DNA from: Clostridia bacterium
Lineage (GTDB): Bacteria > Bacillota > Clostridia > Oscillospirales > CAG-272
Length of the DNA stretch: 45,749 nt
Direction: 5' to 3'
Assembly (NCBI GenBank): GCA_017453255.1
Contig: JAFTKN010000026.1
Location: forward strand, 1 to 45,749
The notes under the pieces were generated by a model. That model made no database searches, was not told where the DNA came from, and saw only the letters and a list, made by a program, of their open reading frames with translations. Positions 7,729 to 16,096 of the stretch are shown piece by piece. The position numbers were made by a program, and so were the translations under genes. Position 1 is the stretch's first letter; each line of letters begins with the position of its first letter.

Positions 7729-9191
7729 ATACGTTTCGTCCTTCCACAGAGAATATTTGAATTAGAGCTAAACTTTTTAACCTCTGAAACACTAATATTC
7801 AGCTCTTTTGCGATGATTTCTGCAACCTTAGCACGACAATATCCACCCTGACATCTACCCATACCTGCACGTGTACGTCTTTTTACCATATCCACAGTAT
7901 GTGCTGAAATTGGTCTTCTTATTGCGTTTACTATATCACCCTCGGTTACCATTTCGCAACGGCAGACCATTTTTCCATATCTTGGGTCTTTTTTGATTGC
8001 CTTTTCTCTTTCGCTTTCGCTCATATCATAGAATAGCTTACAGTTTCCCTCAGCTGTTCTTGTAGTGATATAATCTTCTTTTTCTTTAAATTTAAGTCCA
8101 GAATTACGTAGTATATTTACTATGTATTCTGCAATTGCAGGTGAAGCGGCCAAGCCTGGTGATTCGATTCCTGCTGCATGGACAAATTTTGGAAATTTCT
8201 CTGATTCTCTTATATAGAAATCTCCACTTGTTGGCGTTGCTCTAACTCCTGCAAAGGTAGTTATTATTGCATCTAAATTAATATCAGGCACAATGCTTCT
8301 TGCACCCTCGGCAATTTCTGAAAGTCCTTCAGATGTTACGCCTGTATCAGCCTTTGACTCAACCACGTTAGCATTAGGACCTACTATTATATTGCCATCA
8401 ACTGTTGGCGAAACCAATATGCCCTTACCCTTTTCACTTGGAGTAACAAAAAGCGTATGGTTTGCGGTTTTGCCCTCGCTTTTATCAAGTAGCATATATT
8501 CTCCACGACGTGGAATTATTTTAAATGGTAGCTTATCGCCTAAAATTTCAGCAATCTCATCAGAATATAAGCCCGCTGCATTAACAACATATTTTGCCTT
8601 TATCGTTTTATCGTTGGCTGAAATTGTATAAAGCTTATTGACTTCGTTATAATCAATTTTATCAACCTTATATTCAAAATAGTAATCAACACCATTAGTT
8701 GCAGAGTTTTCACTAACTGCGTACGCTAAATCATATGGACAAACTATACCTGCACTTGGTGCATAGAGCGCATATTTTGCATCCTTGCTCACATTTGGCT
8801 CCATTTCTCTAAGTCTATCCTGCTCAATTATTTCTAAGCCACGTACTCCGTTTTTCTTACCTCTTACGAGTAAAAGCCTTAGATGCTCTAAGTCCTTCTC
8901 ATTATAACCAATTACTAAGGAGCCACATTTGTTATAATGAACACCAAGCTGCTTTGCAATAGGTCCTACAAGACGAGAGCCACGTACATTTAGCTTTGCC
9001 TTTAAGCTACCCTCATGTGCATCATAGCCTGCATGAATAATTGCAGAATTTGCACGTGTTGTTCCAGAGGCAACGTCTATTCCAGCCTCTAACACTGCAC
9101 ATTTTATTTTATATTTACCAATCATAAATGCTGTCATAGTGCCGACAATACCAGCACCGATTATGGCAACATCATAGGATTTAATAGCCAT
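7725..9191 (-). CDS. GlpA/GlpO-like FAD dehydrogenase with BFD-type iron-sulfur domain
   Basis: The 488-residue protein starts with an FAD-binding GAGIVGTMTAF motif and a DAO-type oxidoreductase domain (GTTRANSAIIHAGYD, then TTFAGVRATPTSGDFYI near 310). It ends with a BFD-like [2Fe-2S] domain having the cysteine pattern CRC ... CQGGYC. That architecture is the anaerobic glycerol-3-phosphate dehydrogenase-like protein of Clostridia. The start at 9191 was chosen because AAGGAGG lies 7 bp before it; an upstream in-frame ATG at 9209 lacks such a site. It is the first gene of a three-gene operon with 4-bp overlaps. A glpK or facilitator gene is not in the window, so use of glycerol 3-phosphate is inferred from the family. 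Confidence 0.88.
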   Translation of the reverse strand: MAIKSYDVAIIGAGIVGTMTAFMIGKYKIKCAVLEAGIDVASGTTRANSAIIHAGYDAHEGSLKAKLNVRGSRLVGPIAKQLGVHYNKCGSLVIGYNEKDLEHLRLLLVRGKKNGVRGLEIIEQDRLREMEPNVSKDAKYALYAPSAGIVCPYDLAYAVSENSATNGVDYYFEYKVDKIDYNEVNKLYTISANDKTIKAKYVVNAAGLYSDEIAEILGDKLPFKIIPRRGEYMLLDKSEGKTANHTLFVTPSEKGKGILVSPTVDGNIIVGPNANVVESKADTGVTSEGLSEIAEGARSIVPDINLDAIITTFAGVRATPTSGDFYIRESEKFPKFVHAAGIESPGLAASPAIAEYIVNILRNSGLKFKEKEDYITTRTAEGNCKLFYDMSESEREKAIKKDPRYGKMVCRCEMVTEGDIVNAIRRPISAHTVDMVKRRTRAGMGRCQGGYCRAKVAEIIAKELNISVSEVKKFSSNSNILCGRTKRI

Positions 9192-9224
9192 TATTACCTC
9201 CTTATTCAAAAAGGTATTTAATAT

Positions 9225-9253
9225 AATATAACATATTTTTAGTTATTTTTCAA
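9225..9253 (-). promoter_or_regulatory. Promoter of the GlpA-like operon
   Basis: The -35 box TTGAAA (9248-9253) and the -10 box TATATT (9225-9230) are spaced by 17 bp. Its -35 box lies only 8 bp from that of the divergent mrnC promoter. Confidence 0.65.
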
Positions 9254-9261
9254 GTCTTTAC

Positions 9262-9290
9262 TTGATTATGCAGATTTTGTATGCTAAAAT
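9262..9290 (+). promoter_or_regulatory. Promoter of mrnC
   Basis: The -35 box TTGATT (9262-9267) and the -10 box TAAAAT (9285-9290) are spaced by 17 bp and lie 21 bp upstream of the start codon. Confidence 0.65.
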
Positions 9291-9311
9291 ATAGCTAAAC
9301 GAGGTGATTTT

Positions 9312-9689
9312 ATGATAGATATTTCACAGCTTGGCGCACATGCTCTTGCTTATTTAGGCGACTCTGTGCTTGAATGCTTAATAAGAGAGGCTCTTATTCT
9401 TAAAGGAATTGAAAAATCCTCTCATCTTAATAAAGAGGCGTTGAATTACGTTACTGCCGTTAATCAAAATAAGGCTTATATGAATATTGAGAATATTCTT
9501 ACTGACGAGGAAAAAGCAGTTTTCAAGAGAGGGCGCAATTCCTCTCATTTAAACGTTCCTAAAAGCGCTTCGCCTATTGAATATAAAAATGCAACTGGCC
9601 TTGAAGCAGTTTTTGGTTACTTAAAATTGCAGAAAAATGAGGATAGAATTTTAGAGCTATTCTCTCTTTCTTATCCAGATTTGAAATAG
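9312..9689 (+). CDS. mrnC: Mini-ribonuclease III (23S rRNA maturation)
   Basis: This 125-residue protein is a stand-alone RNase III catalytic domain without a double-stranded RNA-binding domain, the hallmark of MrnC, which trims 23S rRNA precursor ends in Firmicutes. The signature is seen at the N terminus (HALAYLGDSVLECLIRE), with the catalytic Asp in YLGDS. The conserved LNKEALNYVTAVNQ and KRGRNSSHLNVPKSA segments match the family, as does ATGLEAVFGYL with its acidic residue. In many relatives mrnC follows cysS; here it is alone, divergent from the dehydrogenase operon. The ribosome site is GAGG, 8 bp before the ATG. Confidence 0.93.
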   Translation: MIDISQLGAHALAYLGDSVLECLIREALILKGIEKSSHLNKEALNYVTAVNQNKAYMNIENILTDEEKAVFKRGRNSSHLNVPKSASPIEYKNATGLEAVFGYLKLQKNEDRILELFSLSYPDLK

Positions 9690-9713
9690 ACAGGTATCTT
9701 TCCTGTCTTTTTG
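9688..9713 (+). terminator. Terminator of mrnC
   Basis: The stem AGACAGG/CCTGTCT with a 7-nt loop is followed by a T-rich run. The first stem base is inside the TAG stop codon. Confidence 0.82.
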
Positions 9714-9756
9714 TTTTTTTGTCACAAAAATTTAACTATTTTTTATGTTTATTTTA

Positions 9757-9785
9757 TTGACATTAAAATTTTGTAGGTTTATAAT
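9757..9785 (+). promoter_or_regulatory. Full-consensus promoter of the ABC exporter operon
   Basis: Perfect TTGACA (9757-9762) and TATAAT (9780-9785) boxes are spaced by 17 bp, 44 bp upstream of the first ABC gene. Such a strong promoter on an exporter suggests either constitutive high expression or a repressor that was not identified. Confidence 0.82.
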
Positions 9786-9829
9786 TGTAGTATTGCTTAT
9801 ATTATTGTTTTAACGAAAGGAGTACTTTA

Positions 9830-11599
9830 ATGTTCAAAATACTTAAACGGTTGTCGAAATGCATTGGCAAATACAAGATTAATGCTATTTTGTCACCAAT
9901 TTTTGTTATGTTTGAGGTTATTTTGGAGTGTGCTATCCCAGCTATTGCAGGAACACTTATAAATGAGCTTAATATAGCCGAGCTTAACAAATCCACATCT
10001 GTTGATGTTGGGCGTGTTGCAATGTATTGTGGCATTTTGATTGGGTGTGCTATATTATCACTTATTTTTGGTGCACTTGCAGGTATACAATGCTCAAAGG
10101 CGTCCTGTGGATTTGCAAAAAACCTACGAACAGAGCTTTACAACAAGTCACAAGACTTTTCTTTCGAGAATATTGACAAATTTTCCTCCTCAAGCCTTGT
10201 TACTCGTTTAACAACCGATGTTACTAATGTACAGCAATCATTTATGATGATTATAAGAACTGCTATACGTTCTCCATTTATGTTCATTTTCTCCATCATT
10301 ATGGCATTTACTGTTGGTGGATATATGGCATTTATTTTCGTTTTTGTTGTTCCTATTTTACTTTTCACCCTTATCTTAGTGGCGAAAAAGGCGATGCCTA
10401 TTTTCAAGAAGGTATTTAAAAAATATGATACTCTTAATGCTTCCGTTCAAGAAAATGTAGCGGGAATGAGAGTTGTTAAATCCTTTGTTCGTGAAGAGCA
10501 TGAAAGCAACAAATTTGGAGATGCCTCTGATGATGTACGTAAGGACTTTACAAGAGCTGAAAAAATCTTAGCATTTAACAATCCTGTTATGCAATTATGT
10601 ATGTATGCTATTATGATTTGCGTTTTACTTTTTGGCTCTTACGTAATTATACAGACAACTGGCACAGCATTCAATGTTGGTAACTTCTCTATGCTACTTG
10701 CTTATGGTATTCAAATGCTAATGAGCCTTATGATGATTTCTATGATTTTTGTAATGATTACAATGTCACTTGAAAGTGGTCGTCGTATTTGTGAGGTTCT
10801 TAACGAGGAAACTACCATCAAAAGTCCTGAAAATCCTGTAATGACAGTTGAAAACGGAGATATTACTTTCAAAGATGTATGCTTTAAATATAATGAAAGA
10901 GCTGAAAAAAGCGCTCTTTCTCATATTAATTTAGAGATTAAATCCGGACAAACTGTTGGTATTATCGGTGGTACTGGTAGTGCTAAATCTACACTAATTT
11001 CATTAATCCCTCGTCTTTATGATACAACAGAGGGTGAGGTTTTAGTTGGCGGAGTAAATGTAAAGGATTACGATTTAGTTTCCTTGCGTGATTCTGTTAG
11101 TGTTGTTTTACAGAAAAACATTCTCTTCTCTGGTACAATTAAGGATAATCTTCGTTGGGGTGACGAAAATGCAACCGATGAGGATATGGAAAGAGTTTGC
11201 AAATTAGCGTGTGCTGACGATTTTATTCAAGGATTTCCCGAGAAATATGATACATATATTGAGCAAGGTGGCACTAACGTATCGGGTGGTCAAAAGCAAA
11301 GACTTTGTATCGCACGTGCACTATTAAAAAAGCCTAAGATACTTATTTTAGACGACTCTACAAGTGCAGTTGATACAAGAACTGATGCTCTAATTAGAAA
11401 AGCATTTAATGAGGAAATTCCTGATACTACAAAAATTATAATTGCACAAAGAATCTCAAGTGTTCAAAACGCAGATTTGATTATCATTCTTGACGATGGA
11501 AAAATTAATGCTATCGGCAACCATGACACTCTAATTAATGAGAATGAAATTTACAAGGAAATCTTCATTTCTCAAACGAAAGGAGCGTCGCTATCATGA
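9830..11599 (+). CDS. ABC exporter half-transporter with degenerate ATP site
   Basis: The 589-residue protein fuses an ABC1-type six-helix membrane domain (about 1-330) to one ATPase domain (345-589). It is the first member of a heterodimeric multidrug-type exporter such as BmrCD or YheIH. The Walker A motif reads GGTGSAKST, with Ala in place of the usual Gly before Lys. Walker B ends LILDDSTSAVD, with Asp in place of the catalytic Glu. The signature VSGGQKQR is intact. In heterodimeric exporters one half contributes the non-hydrolytic site in just this way. The gene overlaps its partner by 4 bp. The substrate is unknown. Confidence 0.9.
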   Translation: MFKILKRLSKCIGKYKINAILSPIFVMFEVILECAIPAIAGTLINELNIAELNKSTSVDVGRVAMYCGILIGCAILSLIFGALAGIQCSKASCGFAKNLRTELYNKSQDFSFENIDKFSSSSLVTRLTTDVTNVQQSFMMIIRTAIRSPFMFIFSIIMAFTVGGYMAFIFVFVVPILLFTLILVAKKAMPIFKKVFKKYDTLNASVQENVAGMRVVKSFVREEHESNKFGDASDDVRKDFTRAEKILAFNNPVMQLCMYAIMICVLLFGSYVIIQTTGTAFNVGNFSMLLAYGIQMLMSLMMISMIFVMITMSLESGRRICEVLNEETTIKSPENPVMTVENGDITFKDVCFKYNERAEKSALSHINLEIKSGQTVGIIGGTGSAKSTLISLIPRLYDTTEGEVLVGGVNVKDYDLVSLRDSVSVVLQKNILFSGTIKDNLRWGDENATDEDMERVCKLACADDFIQGFPEKYDTYIEQGGTNVSGGQKQRLCIARALLKKPKILILDDSTSAVDTRTDALIRKAFNEEIPDTTKIIIAQRISSVQNADLIIILDDGKINAIGNHDTLINENEIYKEIFISQTKGASLS

Positions 11600-13608
11600 A
11601 TAAAACAGTAAAAAATCCACGTGGCCCTGTTATGGGCAGACCTATGAAAAAGGTTAAAAAGGGTACATTTGGTAGATTGCTCAAGCTACTCTTCTCTTTC
11701 TATAAAGTGCCCTTAATTATTGTTTTAATTTGCATTTGCTTAAGCGCTTTTGCAACTGCTTCTCCTTCTATTTTCCAAGAATATGTTGTTAATACCTCGG
11801 TTGAATCTCTTGATGATTTAACATTAACTGATGAGGAAAAGGCAGAAATGACAGAGGCTGAAATTGCCGAATTTGAAAGCAATAAGGTTTCTAACGTAAT
11901 GAATAACCAGTTCAGAAGAATTTGCATTGCTCTTTCTATTTTGGGTGGTATATATCTACTTGGACTAACCTGTGCATTTGTTCAAACAAGAACTATGGCA
12001 ACGGTCACACAGGGTTCTCTACATAAGCTACGAATTTTAATGTTTGGCAAAATGCAAAAGCTACCTATCAGCTATTTTGATAGAAATACACGTGGCGATA
12101 TAATGTCACACTATACAAATGATATTGACTCACTAAGACAGCTTATTTCTCAATCACTTCCACAGGTTATTAGTACTGTAATTATTTTAATAACTGTTAC
12201 TACAATGATGCTAATAATGAGCTTTTGGATGACGCTTGTTGTATTTGCTGGTGTAATTGTAATGTCAATAGTTTCTAAAAAGATTGGTGGAAGTGGAGCT
12301 AAATACTTCCGTAAGCAACAGCAATCCTTAGGTGAGGCTGAGGGCTATATTGAAGAAATGATTAATGGTCAAAAGGTTGTTAAGGTGTTTAACTATGAAA
12401 CCAAAAGCAAGGAAAGATTTGACCAGCTAAACTCTACCCTATGCGACCATTCAACTAAAGCTAATATCAGAGCAAATACTCTTATGCCAATTATGAATAA
12501 CATTGGTCATATACTATATGTTTTCATTATTTTTGTTGGTGCACTTCTCTTTGTTTTCAAGATAACTAATGTATCAATCACAGGTACTGAGCTTTTCCAA
12601 ATTGGTACAATTGTTGCCTTTGCTGGTCTTTCTAAGCAATTTACTAACAGCGTTTCACAGCTTTCACAACAGGCTAATGCTATTATTATGGGTCTTGCAG
12701 GTGCTGAGCGTATATTTGAATTGCTTGACGAGGAGCCTGAAACAGATGACGGATATGTAACACTTGTAAATGCTACAGAGGATGAAAACGGAAATATCAT
12801 TGAGTCAAGCAAGCGTACAGGAATGTGGGCTTGGAAGCATCCTCATGGTGACGGAACTGTTACCTACACTAAATTAACTGGTGATGTTAGACTTAAAGAG
12901 GTTGATTTTGGCTATGTAGAGGACAAAATCGTTTTACACGATGTTACTCTCTATGCCGAGCCAGGACAAAAAATAGCCTTTGTAGGTGCTACTGGTGCAG
13001 GAAAAACTACTATTACAAATCTTATTAACAGATTTTACGATATTGCTGACGGTAAAATAAGATATGATGGCATAAATATCAACAAGATTAAAAAGGACGA
13101 CCTTCGTCGTTCCCTTGGTGTTGTTTTGCAGGACGTAAACCTATTTACTGGAACAGTAATGGATAATATCAGATATGGTAAGCTTGATGCAACTGACGAG
13201 GAATGTATTGAGGCTGCTAAGCTTGCTAATGCTCACAGCTTTATTGAAATGCTTCCCGACGGATATAACACTATGCTAACAGGTGGTGGCAGTGGACTTT
13301 CTCAAGGACAAAGACAGCTAATTTCCATAGCACGTGCTGCTGTTGCTGACCCTCCTGTTATGATTCTTGACGAGGCTACATCTTCTATTGATACAAGAAC
13401 AGAATCAATCGTTTCTGCTGGTATGGACTCACTTATGAAGGGCAGAACGGTATTTGTTATTGCACACAGACTATCAACTGTTAAAAACTCAGATGTTATT
13501 ATGGTGCTTGATCACGGAAGAATAATCGAGCGTGGCTCGCACGATGACCTAATTGAGCAAAAGGGCAAATATTATCAGCTTTATACTGGTGCGTTTGAGC
13601 TTGAATAA
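11596..13608 (+). CDS. ABC exporter half-transporter with catalytic ATP site
   Basis: The 670-residue partner has an N-terminal basic tail, a six-helix membrane domain with a large extracellular loop after helix 1 (about 70-105, acidic) and a canonical ATPase: Walker A GATGAGKTT, signature LSQGQRQ, Walker B MILDEATSSID with the catalytic Glu. An insertion of about 50 residues between the membrane and ATPase domains (near 395-440, WAWKHPHGDGTV) is seen in related clostridial YheH/YheI-like proteins. It starts at ATGA inside the end of the first subunit, so production is coupled 1:1. Direction is export by family; the cargo may be a drug, lipid or peptide. Confidence 0.9.
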   Translation: MNKTVKNPRGPVMGRPMKKVKKGTFGRLLKLLFSFYKVPLIIVLICICLSAFATASPSIFQEYVVNTSVESLDDLTLTDEEKAEMTEAEIAEFESNKVSNVMNNQFRRICIALSILGGIYLLGLTCAFVQTRTMATVTQGSLHKLRILMFGKMQKLPISYFDRNTRGDIMSHYTNDIDSLRQLISQSLPQVISTVIILITVTTMMLIMSFWMTLVVFAGVIVMSIVSKKIGGSGAKYFRKQQQSLGEAEGYIEEMINGQKVVKVFNYETKSKERFDQLNSTLCDHSTKANIRANTLMPIMNNIGHILYVFIIFVGALLFVFKITNVSITGTELFQIGTIVAFAGLSKQFTNSVSQLSQQANAIIMGLAGAERIFELLDEEPETDDGYVTLVNATEDENGNIIESSKRTGMWAWKHPHGDGTVTYTKLTGDVRLKEVDFGYVEDKIVLHDVTLYAEPGQKIAFVGATGAGKTTITNLINRFYDIADGKIRYDGININKIKKDDLRRSLGVVLQDVNLFTGTVMDNIRYGKLDATDEECIEAAKLANAHSFIEMLPDGYNTMLTGGGSGLSQGQRQLISIARAAVADPPVMILDEATSSIDTRTESIVSAGMDSLMKGRTVFVIAHRLSTVKNSDVIMVLDHGRIIERGSHDDLIEQKGKYYQLYTGAFELE

Positions 13609-13610
13609 AA

Positions 13611-13632
13611 AAATGGGCAGTTTTGCCCATTT
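13611..13632. terminator. Bidirectional terminator
   Basis: The stem AAATGGGCA/TGCCCATTT with a GTTT loop is flanked by A and T runs. It serves the ABC operon and the convergent gene ending at 13635. Confidence 0.88.
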
Positions 13633-13634
13633 TT

Positions 13635-14105
13635 TTATACCTCAATTTGATTTAGCTCTAAATCCTGCCCTACTCTTTTTAAAATTTCCTTCTCGAAATT
13701 AAAATTTTCTAAGCTATAATCAAAAATTTCGTTTTCAAGCAAGCATGCAATCATTTTTTCGTGATGAATTAAGAGCGTTGCTAAGTTAGTTTCGTTTTTG
13801 TGCATTAGGCAAAGCTTATCAAGGTCGGCAAAAATAATTTTGTTTGAATAAACTAATAAAAATGTGTTATCGAGGCTTCCTTTAATATAGAGTAGCTTTT
13901 GTGATGTGCTTTCCATCTCGATGCTATTTACTACCGTTAGTTTAATATCGTTTGTAATAAAATAGTTTTTTTCAGATTTTGAAAAATAGCTTTCTGAGTC
14001 TTTTACAAATAAAATTATATCGTTATAGCCATACGCAACAAAATATTCGATAATTTCCTTTACATTTTCCTTTTCTTCATTTTTAAGAAATAATACAATT
14101 TTCAT
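13635..14105 (-). CDS. Degenerate sugar-nucleotidyltransferase-like protein
   Basis: The 156-residue protein resembles the core of glucose-1-phosphate cytidylyltransferase-type enzymes. The stretches IIEYFVAYGYNDIILFVK, SLDNTFLLVYSNKIIFADLDKL and ENEIFDYSLENFNFEKEILK follow the family's order (YG-hD, then a strand ending YGDG-xxDhDxL, then a domain ending E-hFDY--F-x-E-xL). The N-terminal nucleotide-binding LAGGxGTRL loop is absent and the YGDG metal motif reads YSNK, so catalysis is unlikely. The start at 14105 follows AAGGAGAGG. It stands alone between terminators. It could be a regulatory or relict protein; the family call is an inference by eye. Confidence 0.5.
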   Translation of the reverse strand: MKIVLFLKNEEKENVKEIIEYFVAYGYNDIILFVKDSESYFSKSEKNYFITNDIKLTVVNSIEMESTSQKLLYIKGSLDNTFLLVYSNKIIFADLDKLCLMHKNETNLATLLIHHEKMIACLLENEIFDYSLENFNFEKEILKRVGQDLELNQIEV

Positions 14106-14216
14106 TTTGGATCCTCTCCTTTTTTTACTTAAATTTCCCAAAAATGAAAATATTATTCTCATTATTATTCATTTTTTATATTAATATATGTTCATATGTG
14201 AATGTTTAAGTATAAC

Positions 14217-14239
14217 AAAAAGGCGGTTTTAATACCGCC
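14217..14239 (-). terminator. Terminator of the cotH operon
   Basis: On the minus strand the stem GGCGGT/ACCGCC with a 6-nt loop is followed by TTTTTG, 6 bp behind the cotH stop. Confidence 0.85.
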
Positions 14240-14244
14240 CTTTT

Positions 14245-16095
14245 TTATTTCTTTTTGCGAATCACAATAATTAATGCTGTAACTGCGCATATTGCAACAA
14301 AGCCACTTGCTATGCTTATCACTATAAGTAAAACAGGTGAGCTTGCATCACTTTGATTATCATTTGGTTCTACGATTGTTCTTATTGTCCTCTCTCTTAT
14401 TGTAACATCACAGCCCCATTCAGTTGCTAAATAGTTTGCTCTATCTTCCATATGCTCACATAGATAACCGATTACGGTAGTATTATCTTTGTTGATTCCA
14501 TTGGAATATTCCTTAACAAAATTAAACACCTGTGATGACTGCCATCTATCATAATGAGTTCCGTCATAATATGTAGGCCAATATGTATAGTCGTTGCTTT
14601 TCCATCTATTTCTTTCCATATCAACAGATGCACCAAGCTCATCAACTAAGCTTTCCACATATCCACCAGCACTTATCATATCAATTATGCTATCGTAAAT
14701 ACTACCAAATTCCTCTGTTACCTTTTGGTTGAATTCTGCTTTTTGAGTAAGTCCTGACCATATGCTTCTGTTTTTCGCCCAAAAGCCCTCGGGATTCGAT
14801 GCTCCGTTTTTAAGTATGTTACCTAACGTATTATCGCAGTCCCACAATGGACCCTTAAAAATCTTGGATTGAACACCATTTATGTCTGCATCCTTATAAA
14901 AATACATACTTGAAGAGCCTGCATCATAGTTTCGGCTATATTCAGCTATTATGTAGGCATAAACAAAGCTATTTTCGTCGATATATTCAGTATAGTGCTT
15001 TCCTAAACGATTTTTGCCGTTTTGCGACATTATCGCCTCTTCCATTTCAGCAAATAGACGAGCGATATACTCAACCTGCTCCTTTGAAGCATATTCAGGT
15101 GATTTCAATACATAGGCATTGTTTTCTGTTTTAAAATAGCAGAGCTCATTTTTATAGTAGTTATTATCAAGCTCAATAAGATATCCCCCTGTAATATCTG
15201 CTGGATTTGTAATTCCGTCGATATAGGAATATTCAACAAGAGTTGTTTCTTCAATTAATGTACCAGTTGTTACCTTTATAGCGCTTTCGTTATAGGTTGG
15301 ATTTAATAAATCAGTTGCTTTTTCAAGATCGACTATATTTACTCGGCTCTTGCTTACCTGCACCTTTTCGCATAATAGGTATATTCCATAATATTGACCA
15401 TCAATATATAAGTCAACACTTTGAAAATCACTACTTTTCATACCTAAAAGCTCAGCAAGCTTAAACATAACACTATTTCTAATCAAGGATTGGTCTAAAT
15501 AATTTGCAAGTAAAATCCAATTTTTGCCCTGTGCCATACCGAAAAGGCTTTGCTTATTTTCAAGCTTTACTTGAAACGGCTTTTTTGCATAATCCTTGGT
15601 TGTGTTACCTCTGACCTTAAATTCACTAAAGCTTGTATCCTTATATTCTAATGTTCCGTCTTTTTTAAAGATTGTTATTTGAGTTTCCTCATCCTTTGCA
15701 TTATAGGAAATTATGCTACTTGCACCCTTTGTTGTTTCTATAAACATACTTGGTAAGGAGCTTGCAAAATAGAAGGTATATGTTTTTAGTGAGCCTAAAT
15801 CATAGGTTTTTAATGTATAGGTATTATCATCATTTTTATATGGTGTTAAATCAAAGCTACCACTATTTAATTTAACGATTTCTCCATTGGTATTCTCATA
15901 TGAGCAAGGAGAATTGCTATAATATCCTATTTTTATATTTGATGGATTTATGTGAGATGGTATATAAAATATATTATCATTTGCCTCTATTCTGACATCT
16001 TGTCCTGCGTCGATATACATATCACTTGCAGATATTGATACACAAAGCACAAGCAATAACAATACAAGCGAGAGTAAAAAATATAGCTTTTTCAT
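14245..16095 (-). CDS. CotH-family spore coat kinase, membrane-anchored
   Basis: This 616-residue protein has a signal peptide (residues 1-25, MKKLYFLLSLVLL), a long CotH domain and a C-terminal membrane helix followed by RKKK. CotH proteins are atypical kinases that phosphorylate coat proteins in Bacillus; in gut Clostridia secreted versions also occur. Landmarks are FKVRGNTTKDYAKKPFQVKL near residue 155, ILLANYLDQSLIRNSVMFKLA, the helper motif DLYIDGQYYGIYLLCEKVQ and the metal site GPLWDCDNTLG. The start at 16095 was preferred because the signal peptide begins there and GGAG precedes it. It starts one base after the transporter stop, as last gene of a three-gene operon. Confidence 0.88.
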   Translation of the reverse strand: MKKLYFLLSLVLLLLVLCVSISASDMYIDAGQDVRIEANDNIFYIPSHINPSNIKIGYYSNSPCSYENTNGEIVKLNSGSFDLTPYKNDDNTYTLKTYDLGSLKTYTFYFASSLPSMFIETTKGASSIISYNAKDEETQITIFKKDGTLEYKDTSFSEFKVRGNTTKDYAKKPFQVKLENKQSLFGMAQGKNWILLANYLDQSLIRNSVMFKLAELLGMKSSDFQSVDLYIDGQYYGIYLLCEKVQVSKSRVNIVDLEKATDLLNPTYNESAIKVTTGTLIEETTLVEYSYIDGITNPADITGGYLIELDNNYYKNELCYFKTENNAYVLKSPEYASKEQVEYIARLFAEMEEAIMSQNGKNRLGKHYTEYIDENSFVYAYIIAEYSRNYDAGSSSMYFYKDADINGVQSKIFKGPLWDCDNTLGNILKNGASNPEGFWAKNRSIWSGLTQKAEFNQKVTEEFGSIYDSIIDMISAGGYVESLVDELGASVDMERNRWKSNDYTYWPTYYDGTHYDRWQSSQVFNFVKEYSNGINKDNTTVIGYLCEHMEDRANYLATEWGCDVTIRERTIRTIVEPNDNQSDASSPVLLIVISIASGFVAICAVTALIIVIRKKK

Positions 16096-16096
16096 A

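Noticed and set aside
8293..8631. Open frame of 112 codons on the plus strand
   Set aside because: It is the antisense shadow of the GlpA-like dehydrogenase and shows no protein-like pattern or ribosome site.
9830..13608. Bacteriocin export or defence island
   Set aside because: No precursor peptide, peptidase domain or immunity gene lies next to the ABC pair, and the neighbours are unrelated single genes.
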